Below are positions 48,273-57,889 of a stretch of 64,000 bases of DNA, in pieces; the stretch's first letter is position 1; each line of letters opens with the position of its first letter. The translations under genes were made by a program, and so were the position numbers. Source of the DNA: Erpobdella octoculata. Its lineage: Eukaryota > Annelida > Clitellata > Hirudinida > Erpobdellidae. The notes under the pieces are model-generated. The model saw nothing but the letters and a program-made list of their open reading frames with translations, was not told where the DNA came from and searched no databases. Where the stretch lies: contig OZ022242.1 in the NCBI GenBank assembly GCA_963978895.1, positions 894,319-958,318 of the forward strand, given 5' to 3'.

Positions 48273-48279
48273 TAGCTTT

Positions 48280-48545
48280 CGCGCACGCAGGCTGTGCGCA
48301 CGCAGGCTGTGCGCACGCACCAGTGCTTATAAACTCAACAGCATAAACATTCTTTACAGTTCGTTGTCGCTTTATTCAAGTTGTATTATCGTTTTCGTCG
48401 GTTTATTCTTTATTCAAGTTATATTAACGTGTTCGTTGGTTTATTCTTTATTCAAGTTGTATTAACGAGTTCGTCGGATCATTTTATTCAAGTTGTATTA
48501 TCGTGTTCGTCGGTTTATTCAAGTTATATTAACGTATTAACGTAA
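48280..48545 (+). repeat. Two tandem repeats in the transposon leader
   Basis: First, GCGCACGCAGGCTGT repeated about two and a half times (48,281-48,318). Then five degenerate units built on TTTATTCAAGTTGTATTA then CGTGTTCGTCGG (48,365-48,545). Many P-like elements carry short repeats in their ends. These lie between the terminal repeat and the start codon and could bind transposase or hold the promoter. Confidence 0.8.
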
Positions 48546-48644
48546 CGACGTAACATCGTAACGTGTTCGTATTTTGGATTACATTTGGATTTACTTAAAC
48601 TAAGCTAGTTTTAGTTACTTCTAGTAAAATTTGTTATATCAAAT

Positions 48645-51491
48645 ATGGTTAATAAGTGTTCAGCATACGGATGCAGAAGTGGATATGCCTCGAATGCTGC
48701 AAATGATGAGAAAAACAATGTTTCATTTCACGCCTTTCCGTTGAAAAATCCAGATTTATGTGCTCAATGGAATCGAGCCAACCCTCGAAAAGATTTTGTA
48801 CCAAATAAAAACTCAAAAATATGCTCATTACATTTTGATCATTCAGATTTTGTGATTGGTTTTAGTGATCAGTATATGTACAAGCTGAACAGACACCAGG
48901 GTGATAATAGTGCAGAAAGACAAAGAAGAAAGTTGAAAGATGATGCAGTGCCTTCAAGATTTGAAAATGCCCCATCATATTTATCGACTCCAGCACAACA
49001 ACAGCGACCAGCAACAAAGTCATCAGCTGCTAGTCGTCGTCAATTGGATATTGAGAAATGTGAAAAAGCAGAACAAGAATTTGTACAGAATGATACTATA
49101 GTTGGTTGTGAACTAAACGATATACTACAACGTTTACTAAAAGAAAGTACACTTCCTTCTGGATTTGAATTTAAACTGATAGACGACTCTATGTTGATTT
49201 ATACAGTAGCTATTGAGAAAGATTTTCCAATTATTGTTTCTTCAATATTAATTAATGAAAATTTGAAAGTGACAGTTCATCATAAAACAATGCAACTTCC
49301 AAAATCATTCATGGAGGGCATTATTGACAAAGAATTGACACGAATGAGTCAATTGTTGAATTTGCTTGTTCGTCTAAAAATCTATTCAGATGATATTCCA
49401 CAAAGTAACAATTTTGAAGAACAAAAACTCATTGCCACAAAACAATTGAAAAGTTGTTTACATTTGTTTGATGAAGATCAAGATGAATTTCTTCAACTTA
49501 ACTTTCTCATTGGTCAATTGAAATTAATCGGTATTAGCAAACATGCACGAATTTATTCACCTGAAACTATTGTTTGGTCTTATATACTCCATTCAACAAG
49601 CCATGCAGCATACATGAAAATATTAGACAGTAAAAATTTGTGCCTGCCCTCAGTAAATACTTTGAGAAAATTAACCAGAAGAGTTAAGAGTAGTAGTGAT
49701 GGACTTGATAATGCCGGCTATCTAACACTTCGATTAAGCTGTCTTAATCAGTTGGAAAGGACCTGCATTTTGATGATAGACGAAATATATGTTGCAAGGC
49801 GATTAGAATATTTTGGAGGACAGATGATTGGTTTAACATCAGGAGGAGAATTGGCTAGCACCATATTGTGTTTTATGATAAAATCACTCTGTCACAAGTA
49901 CAAAGACATGGTGGCCATTTATCCGATGAATAAGTTGACAGCGTTGCAGTTGTATGAATGTTACAACGAAGTCATAACTATGCTGCAAAAATTAAATGTT
50001 AATGTTGTTGGGATTTCGGTGGACAATGCAGCCGTCAATAGAAAGTTTTATGTTCATCACTTATGCAAAGGAAACTTGAAAAGCCACATAATCGATCAAA
50101 GATTCAACCAACCGATTTTCTTGTTATTTGATTCTGTGCACAATGTTAAAAACATTTATAATAATTTTTTAACTAGAAAAACATTTGACTTGCCAGAGTA
50201 CAAAAGCATTTATATTAACATTTCTCAATGTACTGCAAGTTTCAAACATATAGAAGAACTGTATTATTTAGAGTTAGAAATGTTGGTGAAAAAAGCACAC
50301 AAACTTAGTGCCAAATTATTTAATCCTTCAAACATCGAAAAAGTATCTGTAAAACTGGCTGTTTCCATATTTTGTCAATCAACAAAAGATGCATTTGACT
50401 ATTATGTAGAACACGAAGGAAAGGTGGAGTGGAAGGGAACTGCTCAGTTCATTGGAATGATTACAAAACTGTGGGAAGTCATGAATGTCAAAACGTGCAC
50501 AAAAGGAAAACACAAAAGAAGTCATTCAATGGACCCCGTAAGATCGTCCAACGATTGGAAACTTGATTTTTTATTGGAATTTCATGATTTTTTATGTTTG
50601 TGGGAGAAATCCAATCAAGGAAAACTGAGTAGAGAAACTTTCATTGCTATGAAACAAACTTGTTCAGCTCTTGTTGGTTGCAGCAAGTATCTTTTAAATG
50701 CAACCGAATTTAAATTTCTATTGTTGGGTCATTTTCAATCTGATCCAATTGAAGCTAGATTCGGTTGGCTTCGACAGATGTCTGGAGGCAACTATTTCCT
50801 CTCTGTCCGACAGATAGTTGAAAGTGAAACGAAAATCAAAATGATTTCTTTGCTGGGAAATTCTAAATTGACAGTCCAGAGTATTGATGATTTTATTGAC
50901 GATATACACCTGGAAGTTGACGGCAATAACAATGAATTTTCAGATACCATAATTCCGAAGTTGGACAAACTGAGCTGGCCTAGTCAAAATGAAGCCAGCA
51001 CAATTTATTATATAGCAGGAGCAGTAGCAAGAAGCATCTTGAATTCTACAAAATGTCTCCACTGTAGAGAAATACTGTTAGACGATGAATCTTTTCATTC
51101 AGATATTAACAACTTAAGTATTTTCCAATACTTTGATGACATTAATAGAGGAGGACTATTAAAACCAGCAGAATATGTTTTTTTGGTATGTTTAAACTGC
51201 TGGAAGGTTTTTGATTCCATGAAAAAATCAGAAGAAGTGATGAAAATGTTTTTATCATCAGCCAACCAAAAGAAATTCTTTGTAAAAATTTTAGACGAAT
51301 TTGTAGAAGATGAGGAATTATTAGTAGAAAACAACTACTGTTCATCAAATCATAATGTTAAGGAAATGATCAGTGGAAGATTTTTTAATTGTTTATCAAG
51401 AAATTTTGTTAGAAATATTAATGATGACGTTTCGAATAAAACAAATTTAAATAAAAAACGTAAATTAAATAAAATTAAAAACGCTCCTTAA
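48645..51491 (+). CDS. THAP-domain P-element-type transposase, 948 aa
   Basis: The N-terminus is a THAP zinc finger starting right at Met1: C5, C10, C60 and H63 fit the C2CH pattern (MVNKCSAYGC, then KICSLHF). This finger binds the element's own DNA. A hydrophilic linker and leucine-rich segments follow (about residues 140-290). Acidic residues in P/THAP9-like contexts suit an RNase H-like catalytic core: D379 (TCILMIDEIYVARRLEY), D460 (GISVDNAAVN) or D496 (LLFDSVHNVKN), and E703 (SDPIEARFGWLRQMSGG). The C-terminus has C-x2-C pairs near residues 805-870 and a basic end. The length is close to THAP9 and longer than the Drosophila P protein. There is no intron in the frame. The start at 48,645 is fixed by the zinc ligand at residue 5. 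A decayed relative is at 39,748-40,860. Confidence 0.9.
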   Translation: MVNKCSAYGCRSGYASNAANDEKNNVSFHAFPLKNPDLCAQWNRANPRKDFVPNKNSKICSLHFDHSDFVIGFSDQYMYKLNRHQGDNSAERQRRKLKDDAVPSRFENAPSYLSTPAQQQRPATKSSAASRRQLDIEKCEKAEQEFVQNDTIVGCELNDILQRLLKESTLPSGFEFKLIDDSMLIYTVAIEKDFPIIVSSILINENLKVTVHHKTMQLPKSFMEGIIDKELTRMSQLLNLLVRLKIYSDDIPQSNNFEEQKLIATKQLKSCLHLFDEDQDEFLQLNFLIGQLKLIGISKHARIYSPETIVWSYILHSTSHAAYMKILDSKNLCLPSVNTLRKLTRRVKSSSDGLDNAGYLTLRLSCLNQLERTCILMIDEIYVARRLEYFGGQMIGLTSGGELASTILCFMIKSLCHKYKDMVAIYPMNKLTALQLYECYNEVITMLQKLNVNVVGISVDNAAVNRKFYVHHLCKGNLKSHIIDQRFNQPIFLLFDSVHNVKNIYNNFLTRKTFDLPEYKSIYINISQCTASFKHIEELYYLELEMLVKKAHKLSAKLFNPSNIEKVSVKLAVSIFCQSTKDAFDYYVEHEGKVEWKGTAQFIGMITKLWEVMNVKTCTKGKHKRSHSMDPVRSSNDWKLDFLLEFHDFLCLWEKSNQGKLSRETFIAMKQTCSALVGCSKYLLNATEFKFLLLGHFQSDPIEARFGWLRQMSGGNYFLSVRQIVESETKIKMISLLGNSKLTVQSIDDFIDDIHLEVDGNNNEFSDTIIPKLDKLSWPSQNEASTIYYIAGAVARSILNSTKCLHCREILLDDESFHSDINNLSIFQYFDDINRGGLLKPAEYVFLVCLNCWKVFDSMKKSEEVMKMFLSSANQKKFFVKILDEFVEDEELLVENNYCSSNHNVKEMISGRFFNCLSRNFVRNINDDVSNKTNLNKKRKLNKIKNAP

Positions 51492-51519
51492 TATTATTTT
51501 TAATTTGTCATGTTTTTTC

Positions 51520-51525
51520 AATAAA
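51520..51525 (+). terminator. Polyadenylation signal AATAAA
   Basis: Lies 29 bases past the transposase stop codon; a GT/T-rich stretch follows at 51,542-51,557. Probable 3' end of the transposase mRNA. Confidence 0.65.
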
Positions 51526-51632
51526 TTCTGCTTCATTGAAATGGTGTTTGTTTTTCATTTAGATTAGAGCAAATTAAAATATCGTGTAGTCCCATATCAG
51601 GTGCACTGTGACAGCATTCGACTGAGCGCACG

Positions 51633-51643
51633 TAGGCCTACTA
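51633..51643 (-). promoter_or_regulatory. Right subterminal 11 bp repeat TAGGCCTACTA
   Basis: Inverted partner of 48,262-48,272. Confidence 0.6.
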
Positions 51644-51662
51644 AGTAAAATTCGCTAGTATA

Positions 51663-51698
51663 GGTTGTGGATCCAGTAGTTATATCAAGACATCCTTG
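51663..51698 (-). repeat. Right terminal inverted repeat, 36 bp
   Basis: Perfect reverse complement of 48,198-48,233, ending CATCCTTG. Confidence 0.95.
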
Positions 51699-51706
51699 GT
51701 TTTAGC
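51699..51706 (+). repeat. Right 8 bp target duplication GTTTTAGC
   Basis: Matches 48,190-48,197. The hAT frame continues through it without a shift. Confidence 0.9.
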
Positions 51707-52454
51707 GAGCGAGAGAGACATACTAGAGTGATTGCAAACAAAAGACATTATTGATCGATTTGCTATGTGTTCGACCAAACTGCAGAGGTTGTAAATGACC
51801 TAAAAGGATGAGACTTAAATTTAAGTTTCTCGACAGTACACAGTATCGGTAACTAAAACTATCATAATTACCTATTATTTTATATTTAATTACTAGAAGT
51901 ATTCTAATGCTACAGTACATATTGAGAATATTATTACTTTAACAGAGTAATATTTTATATTTTTACACACGTGTTATATTGTTATTTTAAAATAATTAAC
52001 AATTGAAACACATGTATGTTATATTGGCATAACTAACTGAAAGTATAGAGACATCCCCAATAAAAATATAAACTATTTTAAAATGAACACTTCCAGACAA
52101 TAAATAGGCTATACTATGTTAATTGACAGTGCTCATGCCTCACTTCTGAAAGTGGGAGCATGCAGAGCACATACTAAAATAACTTAAGTCGAGTTCTTAG
52201 ACAACAACATGCCCCAAAATGCATCATTTCTTTTGGCTAGTTGAGAAAATTTGTATGAGGAGAAGCACACCAAGAAACCTTCCCAAACCCTTCCAATTTG
52301 GCTCAATTATTCATGACTAGCAAGTTTGGCGCGTTGCGCCTCACATCTTGGCGATACGCGCTTTGAACAAAGCGCTTCGCTGTACCAAAAAATATTTTTC
52401 CCAAAACTGGGGGGGAAGTTGCTTCATGAGGCTTGGGGGAGATAGACGCCCCTG
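51707..52454 (+). pseudogene. hAT relic, right part and right end
   Basis: Coding sequence resumes after the P transposon: SERDILE, a stop, then IIDRFAMCSTKLQRL and a stop at 51,792. This is the last part of the hAT dimerisation region. An AT-rich 3' untranslated stretch follows. Then comes a GC-richer end with CCCAAAACTGGGGGGGAAG and the terminus ACGCCCCTG (52,446-52,454), a usual right-end sequence of hAT elements. The matching left end (CAGGGGC) was not found near 45,830. Confidence 0.7.
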
Positions 52455-53388
52455 TCTTCAACCGACAATTTTAAACATCCTTATAAACAGCATAACCAAG
52501 GGTCAGTGTCCAGTATTGATGGTGATTCGCGTCGATTAATAAATATCTGCATAAATGGAGTCCAGACACGACTTCAACTGGACACGGGAGCTGATATTAC
52601 AGTGATATCACGACCAACATGGATGGCACTCGGTTGCCCAAAGTTAGAACCAACAGATGGATGTTTTAAAGCCGCAAACTGACAGCCACTCAAAATGGAT
52701 GGTTTTCTAGAGGCAGATTTTTCAGTTAATGATATCACCGGCGAAATTCACCGAGGACATGGATTCTGTTAAGTGACTGAAAACAGTGACCTCGTTGGCT
52801 ACCCCTGGATCAGACAATTACGAGATTTTCAAAATGTGTTAAACAAATTTATGATCCAGGAAATCCGTTCTGTGAACCTCAACGTAGCTCGACAAGCCGT
52901 CATTAACAAACTTAAAGAGTCATACAGCAAAGTTTTCTCTTCACAATTAGGCCACTGTACAAAAATCAAGGCAAGATTAATGCTAAAACCAGGTGCCCAA
53001 ACAGTTTTCAGAAAGAAAAGACCAGTGCCGTTTGCAACCCTTCCCTTGATTGACACAGAATTAGAGCGTCTACAACAAGAAGGCGTTATTTCCAAAGTAG
53101 ATCGTTGTGATAAGAAAAACAAACGTGTCAATACGTTTGTGTGCAGATTTTTCGACAGGTCTCAACGATGCACTATTACTCCACCAACATCAACCTTCCT
53201 ACTATCGAAGAGATTTTTACGAAACTCAATGATGGAGCTTATTTTTCACAAATTGATTTTGCCGAAGCATATCTTCAAGTTGATGTTGAAGAAGACTCCA
53301 AAGAATTTTTAACAGTGAATACCCACAGGGGTCTATTCCGGTTCAATCGCCTTCCGCTTGGAGTCAAATCGGCACCTGGTTACAATTG
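52455..53388 (+). pseudogene. Ty3/Gypsy protease and reverse transcriptase relic
   Basis: The frame from 52,455 reads into RRLINICINGVQTRLQLDTG and ADITVISRPTWMALG, an aspartic protease with the D-T-G triad. Next come the linker (HCTKIKARLMLKPGAQTVF) and the reverse transcriptase start (ELERLQQEGVISKV, then KLNDGAYFSQIDFAEAYLQV). It ends RFNRLPLGVKSAPGY at 53,386. Stops at about 52,680 and 52,770 and a frameshift near 53,150 break it. The YxDD, RNase H and integrase parts are missing, replaced by unrelated AT-rich DNA. Confidence 0.85.
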
Positions 53389-53429
53389 AATAAATTTCAT
53401 GTACATGTAATACAAAACAATTTCAACTT

Positions 53430-53890
53430 TTGAAAATAAGCATGGGTTGATTGTATGAATTTTATATATGTTATACATCAACATATTATCTTTAAAATGA
53501 CACCATGATTGCCATCAACTTTTGAAAATAAGCAGAGATATTTGAGTTTTAACGCTTCACCATACATGACTCGTAGACTGCTGATATTAGAGAAATAATA
53601 ATCGATTCGAGAAATATCATTCATTTTTGTTAATGTCTGGTCAACATTTGGGATGGGTTGATGTTATGGATTTTATATATGATATAGAAGCCCATATCAT
53701 CTTTAAAATGCTATATTTGTTGCTATCAATTTTTGAAAATAATCAGAGATATATACGTTTTAGTGTACCCCTGAAACGAAATATTAGTCAATTTCGTGAG
53801 AGTTTTTCTACCAGTTTGTCATGGATTAATGAAATAAATTTTATATATGTTTATATAGACACATAATATCTTCAAAATAAAACCTTAATC
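53430..53890 (+). repeat. Three degenerate tandem units, about 185-195 bp
   Basis: Each unit has ATCAACTTTTGAAAATAAGC, then further on TTTTATATATG-TATA and CATATTATCTTTAAAATG. Units end near 53,505, 53,715 and 53,880. Between 53,390 and 54,780 no gene was seen. Confidence 0.65.
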
Positions 53891-54094
53891 AATACAAAAA
53901 TTTAATTACTATGTAAGATATAAGGCTTTTACCAAACGCCATAAACCTGATGATTTTGTTTACATTTAGAATATTAGAAAAATTCGTTTTAAAAAAATCT
54001 GTTGATGTTGCGACAATAATTTTTTGATGATATAATTTATTTTTAGTTGTTTTATTAATACCGATACTTTTTTTTTAAATATTTTGAAATTAAA

Positions 54095-54195
54095 TTGAAC
54101 GCCTGCTAGCTTCACACATACATTTACATACACGTTATCCCATACTACGAACGCCTGCTAGCTTCACTCCAGTAGCTAGCCGACGTCGAAAAGCG
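54095..54195 (+). repeat. Short direct repeat CGCCTGCTAGCTTCAC
   Basis: Occurs at about 54,101 and 54,151 with shared GAACGCC. GCTAGC words recur to 54,200. Probably part of a small decayed element. Confidence 0.55.
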
Positions 54196-54538
54196 GCTAG
54201 CTAAACTCACGTTCTTCTTGGGTTTCCCCTTCCATTGTTTGTTTTATTAGAAAATATAAATAAAAAATCCAAACAGCAAAAAAGTTTTACGTTGTAAATG
54301 GAGTTTGATTAAACTCTACGACCGCCATGTGTTTACTAAGTGAATAACCCACGTACAAAATTAACTCCGATCAGGGATGTGCTTAAAATTTAAACTCGAT
54401 CATTCGAGAAAGGAAAGTGAGTAAAAATTGATAACAAAATTAACAACTAGCAAAACCCGGGCAAAGCCGGCTTGATTTTTAGGACATTGTATAACAAGGA
54501 AACAGACAAGCAGCCTGGAAAATATTTATACTACGATT

Positions 54539-54668
54539 CAATCGATTTTGATATTTCTTTTTTAATCTAAATTGTTTTTTTCCGTTCATCTTAGTTCATA
54601 GGTTGAACATTTCTGCTCAAAATTGAAAAAAAAAATATAGATTAAAAAAGAAATATCAAAATAGATTG
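54539..54668. repeat. Fold-back element, about 42 bp arms
   Basis: 54,539-54,580 and 54,626-54,668 are inverted copies with about three mismatches, both built on TTGATATTTCTTTTTTAATC, around a loop of about 45 bp. It lies just downstream of the DDR stop codon and would form a strong hairpin in any extended 3' UTR. Just upstream in the window, AACCCGGGCAAAGCCGG (54,465) is a typical transposon-edge phrase. Confidence 0.8.
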
Positions 54669-54780
54669 AAATAAAAGCAGAAGAAAAACCAGTATTTATC
54701 ATTGCCAGTCAAAAGTTATTACTAAGTCAGACGGTGCTTAAATTTTAATTCATCTGGTTTCATGAAATGAACAATCAAAA

Positions 54781-55226
54781 TCAAACTACTAAAATTCCCA
54801 TCATTGTAGAAGCATGAATAGCGAATACAATCAATAGAACTCCAACTGCTTGATTGAGTGCTGACATTGTCGTAACAGCTGCTTTTGACGCAGCCGTCGT
54901 TGGATCAGCTCTTGCCAGTCCGCTAAAAGCTACAGCGACGGTTGCAATTCTTGTTGTTGATTGAGTAATCGATGGTGCTGTTATGGAAGTTGTTGTAGCA
55001 GACGTCTTAGCTGTTGTTGTTGTTGCAGTTGCCGTGGTAACATTAGTTGCTGTTGCAGGGACGGTTAAAGTTTTAGTTGTCTGGGAAGGTGAAGTTGCCA
55101 TTAAGGTAGGTGTCTGAGCAGTTGAAGCTGTGACTGCGGTTGTTGAACGAGTAGTTGATGTTGCATCTGTTGGAGTCCCCAAGGCTGATTTCAAGTAATA
55201 TTCAGTCATGTTGTCAGGTACAACTT
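54781..55226 (-). CDS. Ddr: DDR-like receptor, stalk and hydrophobic C-terminus exon
   Basis: Acceptor TTTTTTGTACAG at 55,227. The exon starts in phase with the donor at 55,831 and gives EVVPDNMTEYYLKS across the join. About 95 residues of Thr/Ser/Ala-rich sequence follow (a mucin-like, probably O-glycosylated stalk). Then comes a hydrophobic stretch, AVGVLLIVFAIHASTMMGIL, and VV, ending at once at TGA. Known DDRs follow the membrane helix with a long juxtamembrane region and tyrosine kinase. Here there is no cytoplasmic residue. A hydrophobic C-terminus after small residues also fits a GPI-attachment signal. An unrecognised splice donor before the stop could still lead to kinase exons further left. 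Confidence 0.75.
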
Positions 55227-55403
55227 CTGTACAAAAAATAAACTATAAAAAATGTTATGAATATTTTTATACAAGGTAATAAATGATGTTTTGATAGATG
55301 CCCCGTGACTTTATAGCGACATCACTGGCGAGGATGGCATACGATTACCGAACTGTTTCGTAAGTTGCATAATCGCCGTTCAAATTTCACCAACTCTGGG
55401 CTC

Positions 55404-55715
55404 CTATTTATGCTTTTTTTTAAACTTTTGGTGATGATCACGTTTTTGGTTTGTTTGATTGACTGCTCTTCCATCTGGTTTCAAATTGTTACTTATGTAA
55501 TCTACAGGGTTACGATGATGGCAATTGCCAAATTCGGCCGGTAAAAAATTATTAAAGTTACTTACACTGTTTCCCACGGATTTGTTCAATTTCATCTTGT
55601 TGTGTGGGAAAAATTTAAACACGGATGAAATTGCTAGCCGCGCTTTCCAGAGCATTCGCCGCGACGCTGCGATCGTGCTGGTGAAGCTACGCGACAACCA
55701 ATAAAAATCACACAC
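55404..55715 (-). other. Open stretch in a DDR intron, unassigned
   Basis: A 103-codon frame on the DDR strand in the intron between 55,227 and 55,831. It has no recognised domain and a very basic Asn/Lys/His-rich end. Probably chance or transposon relic; it has no convincing splice sites in phase. Confidence 0.2.
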
Positions 55716-55831
55716 ATTCAGTCATGTAAAAACCGTGAAGCCGAAATAACGCGGCATCAAAACGACTTCGACTGCCCCGTCTACCAGGACTACAAGCCGT
55801 AACAGCTACTGAACATACGCTTGATACTTAC

Positions 55832-56644
55832 CCGACTCAAATTTCACTTCACTGATCATGAGCCAGCGAGCGTCGAAATATAGATCGACCATGACGAAGC
55901 GAGCCACTCGACTTGGGCTGATTACGACGATGATGTTTCTGGCGAAGTCAATGAGCGTGTCACGCATGTTTTCGTGGGTCACCGAAGGGATGGCGACGAA
56001 CGGCGAGTTAGCCGACTGTGGTTGTCCATGGCCGTGGGGAATGTGGTGGCTGTAGTGGTAGTGATGGTGGTGGAAGTGACTCGATTGTGGTGGAGAGGAT
56101 GGCCCGGATGGTGGAGTCGGCGAAACCTTTTTTTCTCTTTTCTGGCGCTTATAAAAGTCGGTATTTTTTCTCTTTTGTCTAGCACTGCCACTTCCACCAG
56201 CGTCACTAGCGTCGCTAGCGACTGTGACGTCATGAAATACGCCATCGATGCTGAAATGGATGACGGCTTTCTTGAAAACTCGGACATCCTTGCTGAACAT
56301 GTTGTTGCAGTGAAACTTGACGCTGCTGAAGCTCCTCAAATGGTCAAACTCGAACAGGATGCTCACCACAGGCTCGAAGCTGCTATTGGAAACGCCACCG
56401 CCGATACCGGCTGCCAGCCGGGCGAGAACGGTGTCGTTCTTCCAGCCAACCCACTCGTAGCCTTTTCTGCCGCGGCCGACCGGGTCGAGACGGAAGTTCG
56501 AGTGACCCTCGGCTCCGTCGGTCAGCTGTCCCAGGCCGCCGTAGAGCCAGCCGTTCTCTAGCCGGCCGTCGTAGGTGAAGTCGGAGAGGTCGAGTTCAGA
56601 GCCCCGTCGCTCGCCCTGTGGCATGCTGTAAGACAAGAGGCCGT
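55832..56644 (-). CDS. Ddr: DDR-like receptor, discoidin-like domain exon
   Basis: Acceptor AAATTTCAG at 56,645, donor G|GTAAGT at 55,831. It begins DGLLSYSMPQG, then FTYDGRLENGWLYGGLGQLT, YEWVGWKND, ILFEFDHLRSFSSVKFHCNN, MFSKDVRVFKK and RFVMVDLYFDARWLMISEVK. These match the discoidin-like domain of DDR1/DDR2 along its length. An insertion of roughly 70-80 residues before the last strands is very basic and His-rich, with an RQKR furin-like site, a KRQKREKK cluster and many His. It is absent from vertebrate DDRs as I know them. Two of the cysteines usual in this domain, in CRF/CYF and QC(R/Q)(F/Y), appear replaced; FHCNNM keeps the first. Confidence 0.9.
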
Positions 56645-57197
56645 CTGAAATTTAATGTGAAAACGATGCGTGAAATAATACTGAAAATAACGTTAAATTG
56701 CAAAATCGAAACTTTAAACTTTAAACTACAAAAAATGACGAAGTAATAATTATTTTGGTCAACGAACTATCGGTGCACTTTTAATTAAAATGTTACTTCT
56801 TTTTGTACAATGATGGTTGCGACTACTCGAAAACCAAGCACGGAACAATAAAAAAAAGTAGAATAGCTAGCAAGCAGGTCATTGCTGAAGCGGCAGGTGT
56901 CATCAGAATTATCACCAATCATGTCACCAGATGTCAGCAGGGTTTACACGAAACAATTCGTTTCCTTTTCAATGACCGCAAACCAAATTTACAAGCAATC
57001 TCCACGTACATAACTTTCTAAAAAAATCAAACTCAAAGTTATCTGTTTAATGCTATTCACACACAGCAAACTGACAAGACAAAAAACAAAGACTTAAGCG
57101 CTACAAGGGCACGCCGTAATACCAATTAATTACACTCCATTTGTGTCCATTCAACTAACCGTCGTAAAAAAAAACTTGAACTTTTTTCGAAACTGAC

Positions 57198-57345
57198 CTC
57201 TCCAGACACAACCGTAGAGCTCGAGCCTGAGGCAGACGGCTCGCGGATTGGTGCTGTAGGGTATGATCCGTATCCACCTGGCTATGATCGGAGGGTTGAG
57301 TTCTCTCAATTCAGCTGTCAGGGTGTTGTTATTGCCAGGCAGCAG
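57198..57345 (-). CDS. Ddr: DDR-like receptor, end of discoidin domain exon
   Basis: Acceptor TTTTAAACAG, donor G|GTCAGT; 148 bases, phase 0 in and phase 1 out. It reads LLPGNNNTLTAELRELNPPI, then IARWIRIIPYSTNPRAVCLR and LELYGCVWR. P-x-(I/V)-A-R-(F/W)-(V/I)-R followed by C-(L/M)-R-(L/V)-E-L-Y-G-C is the signature end of the F5/8-type discoidin domain that binds collagen in DDRs. The two final cysteines used in disulfides are present. Confidence 0.93.
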
Positions 57346-57401
57346 CTGTTTAAAATATGCAAATTTATGCTAATTATTCAATTAATAACAGTGATATTTC
57401 A

Positions 57402-57538
57402 GTTACAACTTTTCAGTTACAGTTACAGTTAAAGTTACAACATTTTTCAGTTTCAGTTAAAGTTATTTTTCCTCAAACATATTTCAGTTACTATTACACT
57501 TATTTATTTTTAAGTTACAGTTACAGTTAACTGTAGAT
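57402..57538. repeat. CAGTTACAGTTA-type minisatellite, left part
   Basis: Irregular repeats of the 6-base word CAGTTA with variants such as TTTCAGTTAAAG. A related stretch lies at 59,830-59,960. Confidence 0.85.
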
Positions 57539-57582
57539 TCTATACACAGCCAAAAACAAATTTTTTTGTATTTATTTACAAA

Positions 57583-57792
57583 ATGGTAAAACTTCGAGTT
57601 CATTTGAAAAAAACACGAGTTTCTAGATTCTTGGAGAGCCTGTTTCTTTTTCCTGCAGTCATATCACTGCAAACCGAGAAGATGCGCTCCACATATGCTT
57701 CTGAAGCAGGTGCAGAGATAAGGTCTTTAGCGAAGGCCGCTATTAGAGGATGCACTGTCTCTGAGGCTGTCCAGAAACTTAATCCAGTTTGA
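57583..57792 (+). other. Unrecognised 69-codon frame at the LINE's left edge
   Basis: Open frame with a balanced composition (MRSTYASEAGAEIRSLAKAA and onwards) directly before the reverse transcriptase relic. It may be upstream LINE coding sequence or a captured gene piece. No domain identified. Confidence 0.25.
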
Positions 57793-57889
57793 TTAGCAGC
57801 TAATCATTTTGAAGCCCCAAGATAAGCATTAAGTTTTTCCTCAACAGAACTTCCGTGCCTATATTGCTTGCTCGGAGAACTGGAATCTT

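Larger units (their letters stand above)
48198..51698 (+). mobile_element. Intact P-superfamily transposon, 3.5 kb
   Basis: A complete element by every sign visible: 36 bp perfect terminal inverted repeats, an 8 bp perfect target duplication and one uninterrupted 948-codon THAP transposase frame on the + strand. It also has 11 bp inverted subterminal repeats and a polyadenylation signal. It sits inside the C-terminal coding part of a hAT relic, so it arrived later. Perfect ends and an open frame imply a recent insertion. Confidence 0.92.

Noticed and set aside
55974..56561. 195-codon + strand ORF opposite the DDR exon
   Set aside because: It is the antisense shadow of the well-supported discoidin-like exon on the - strand.
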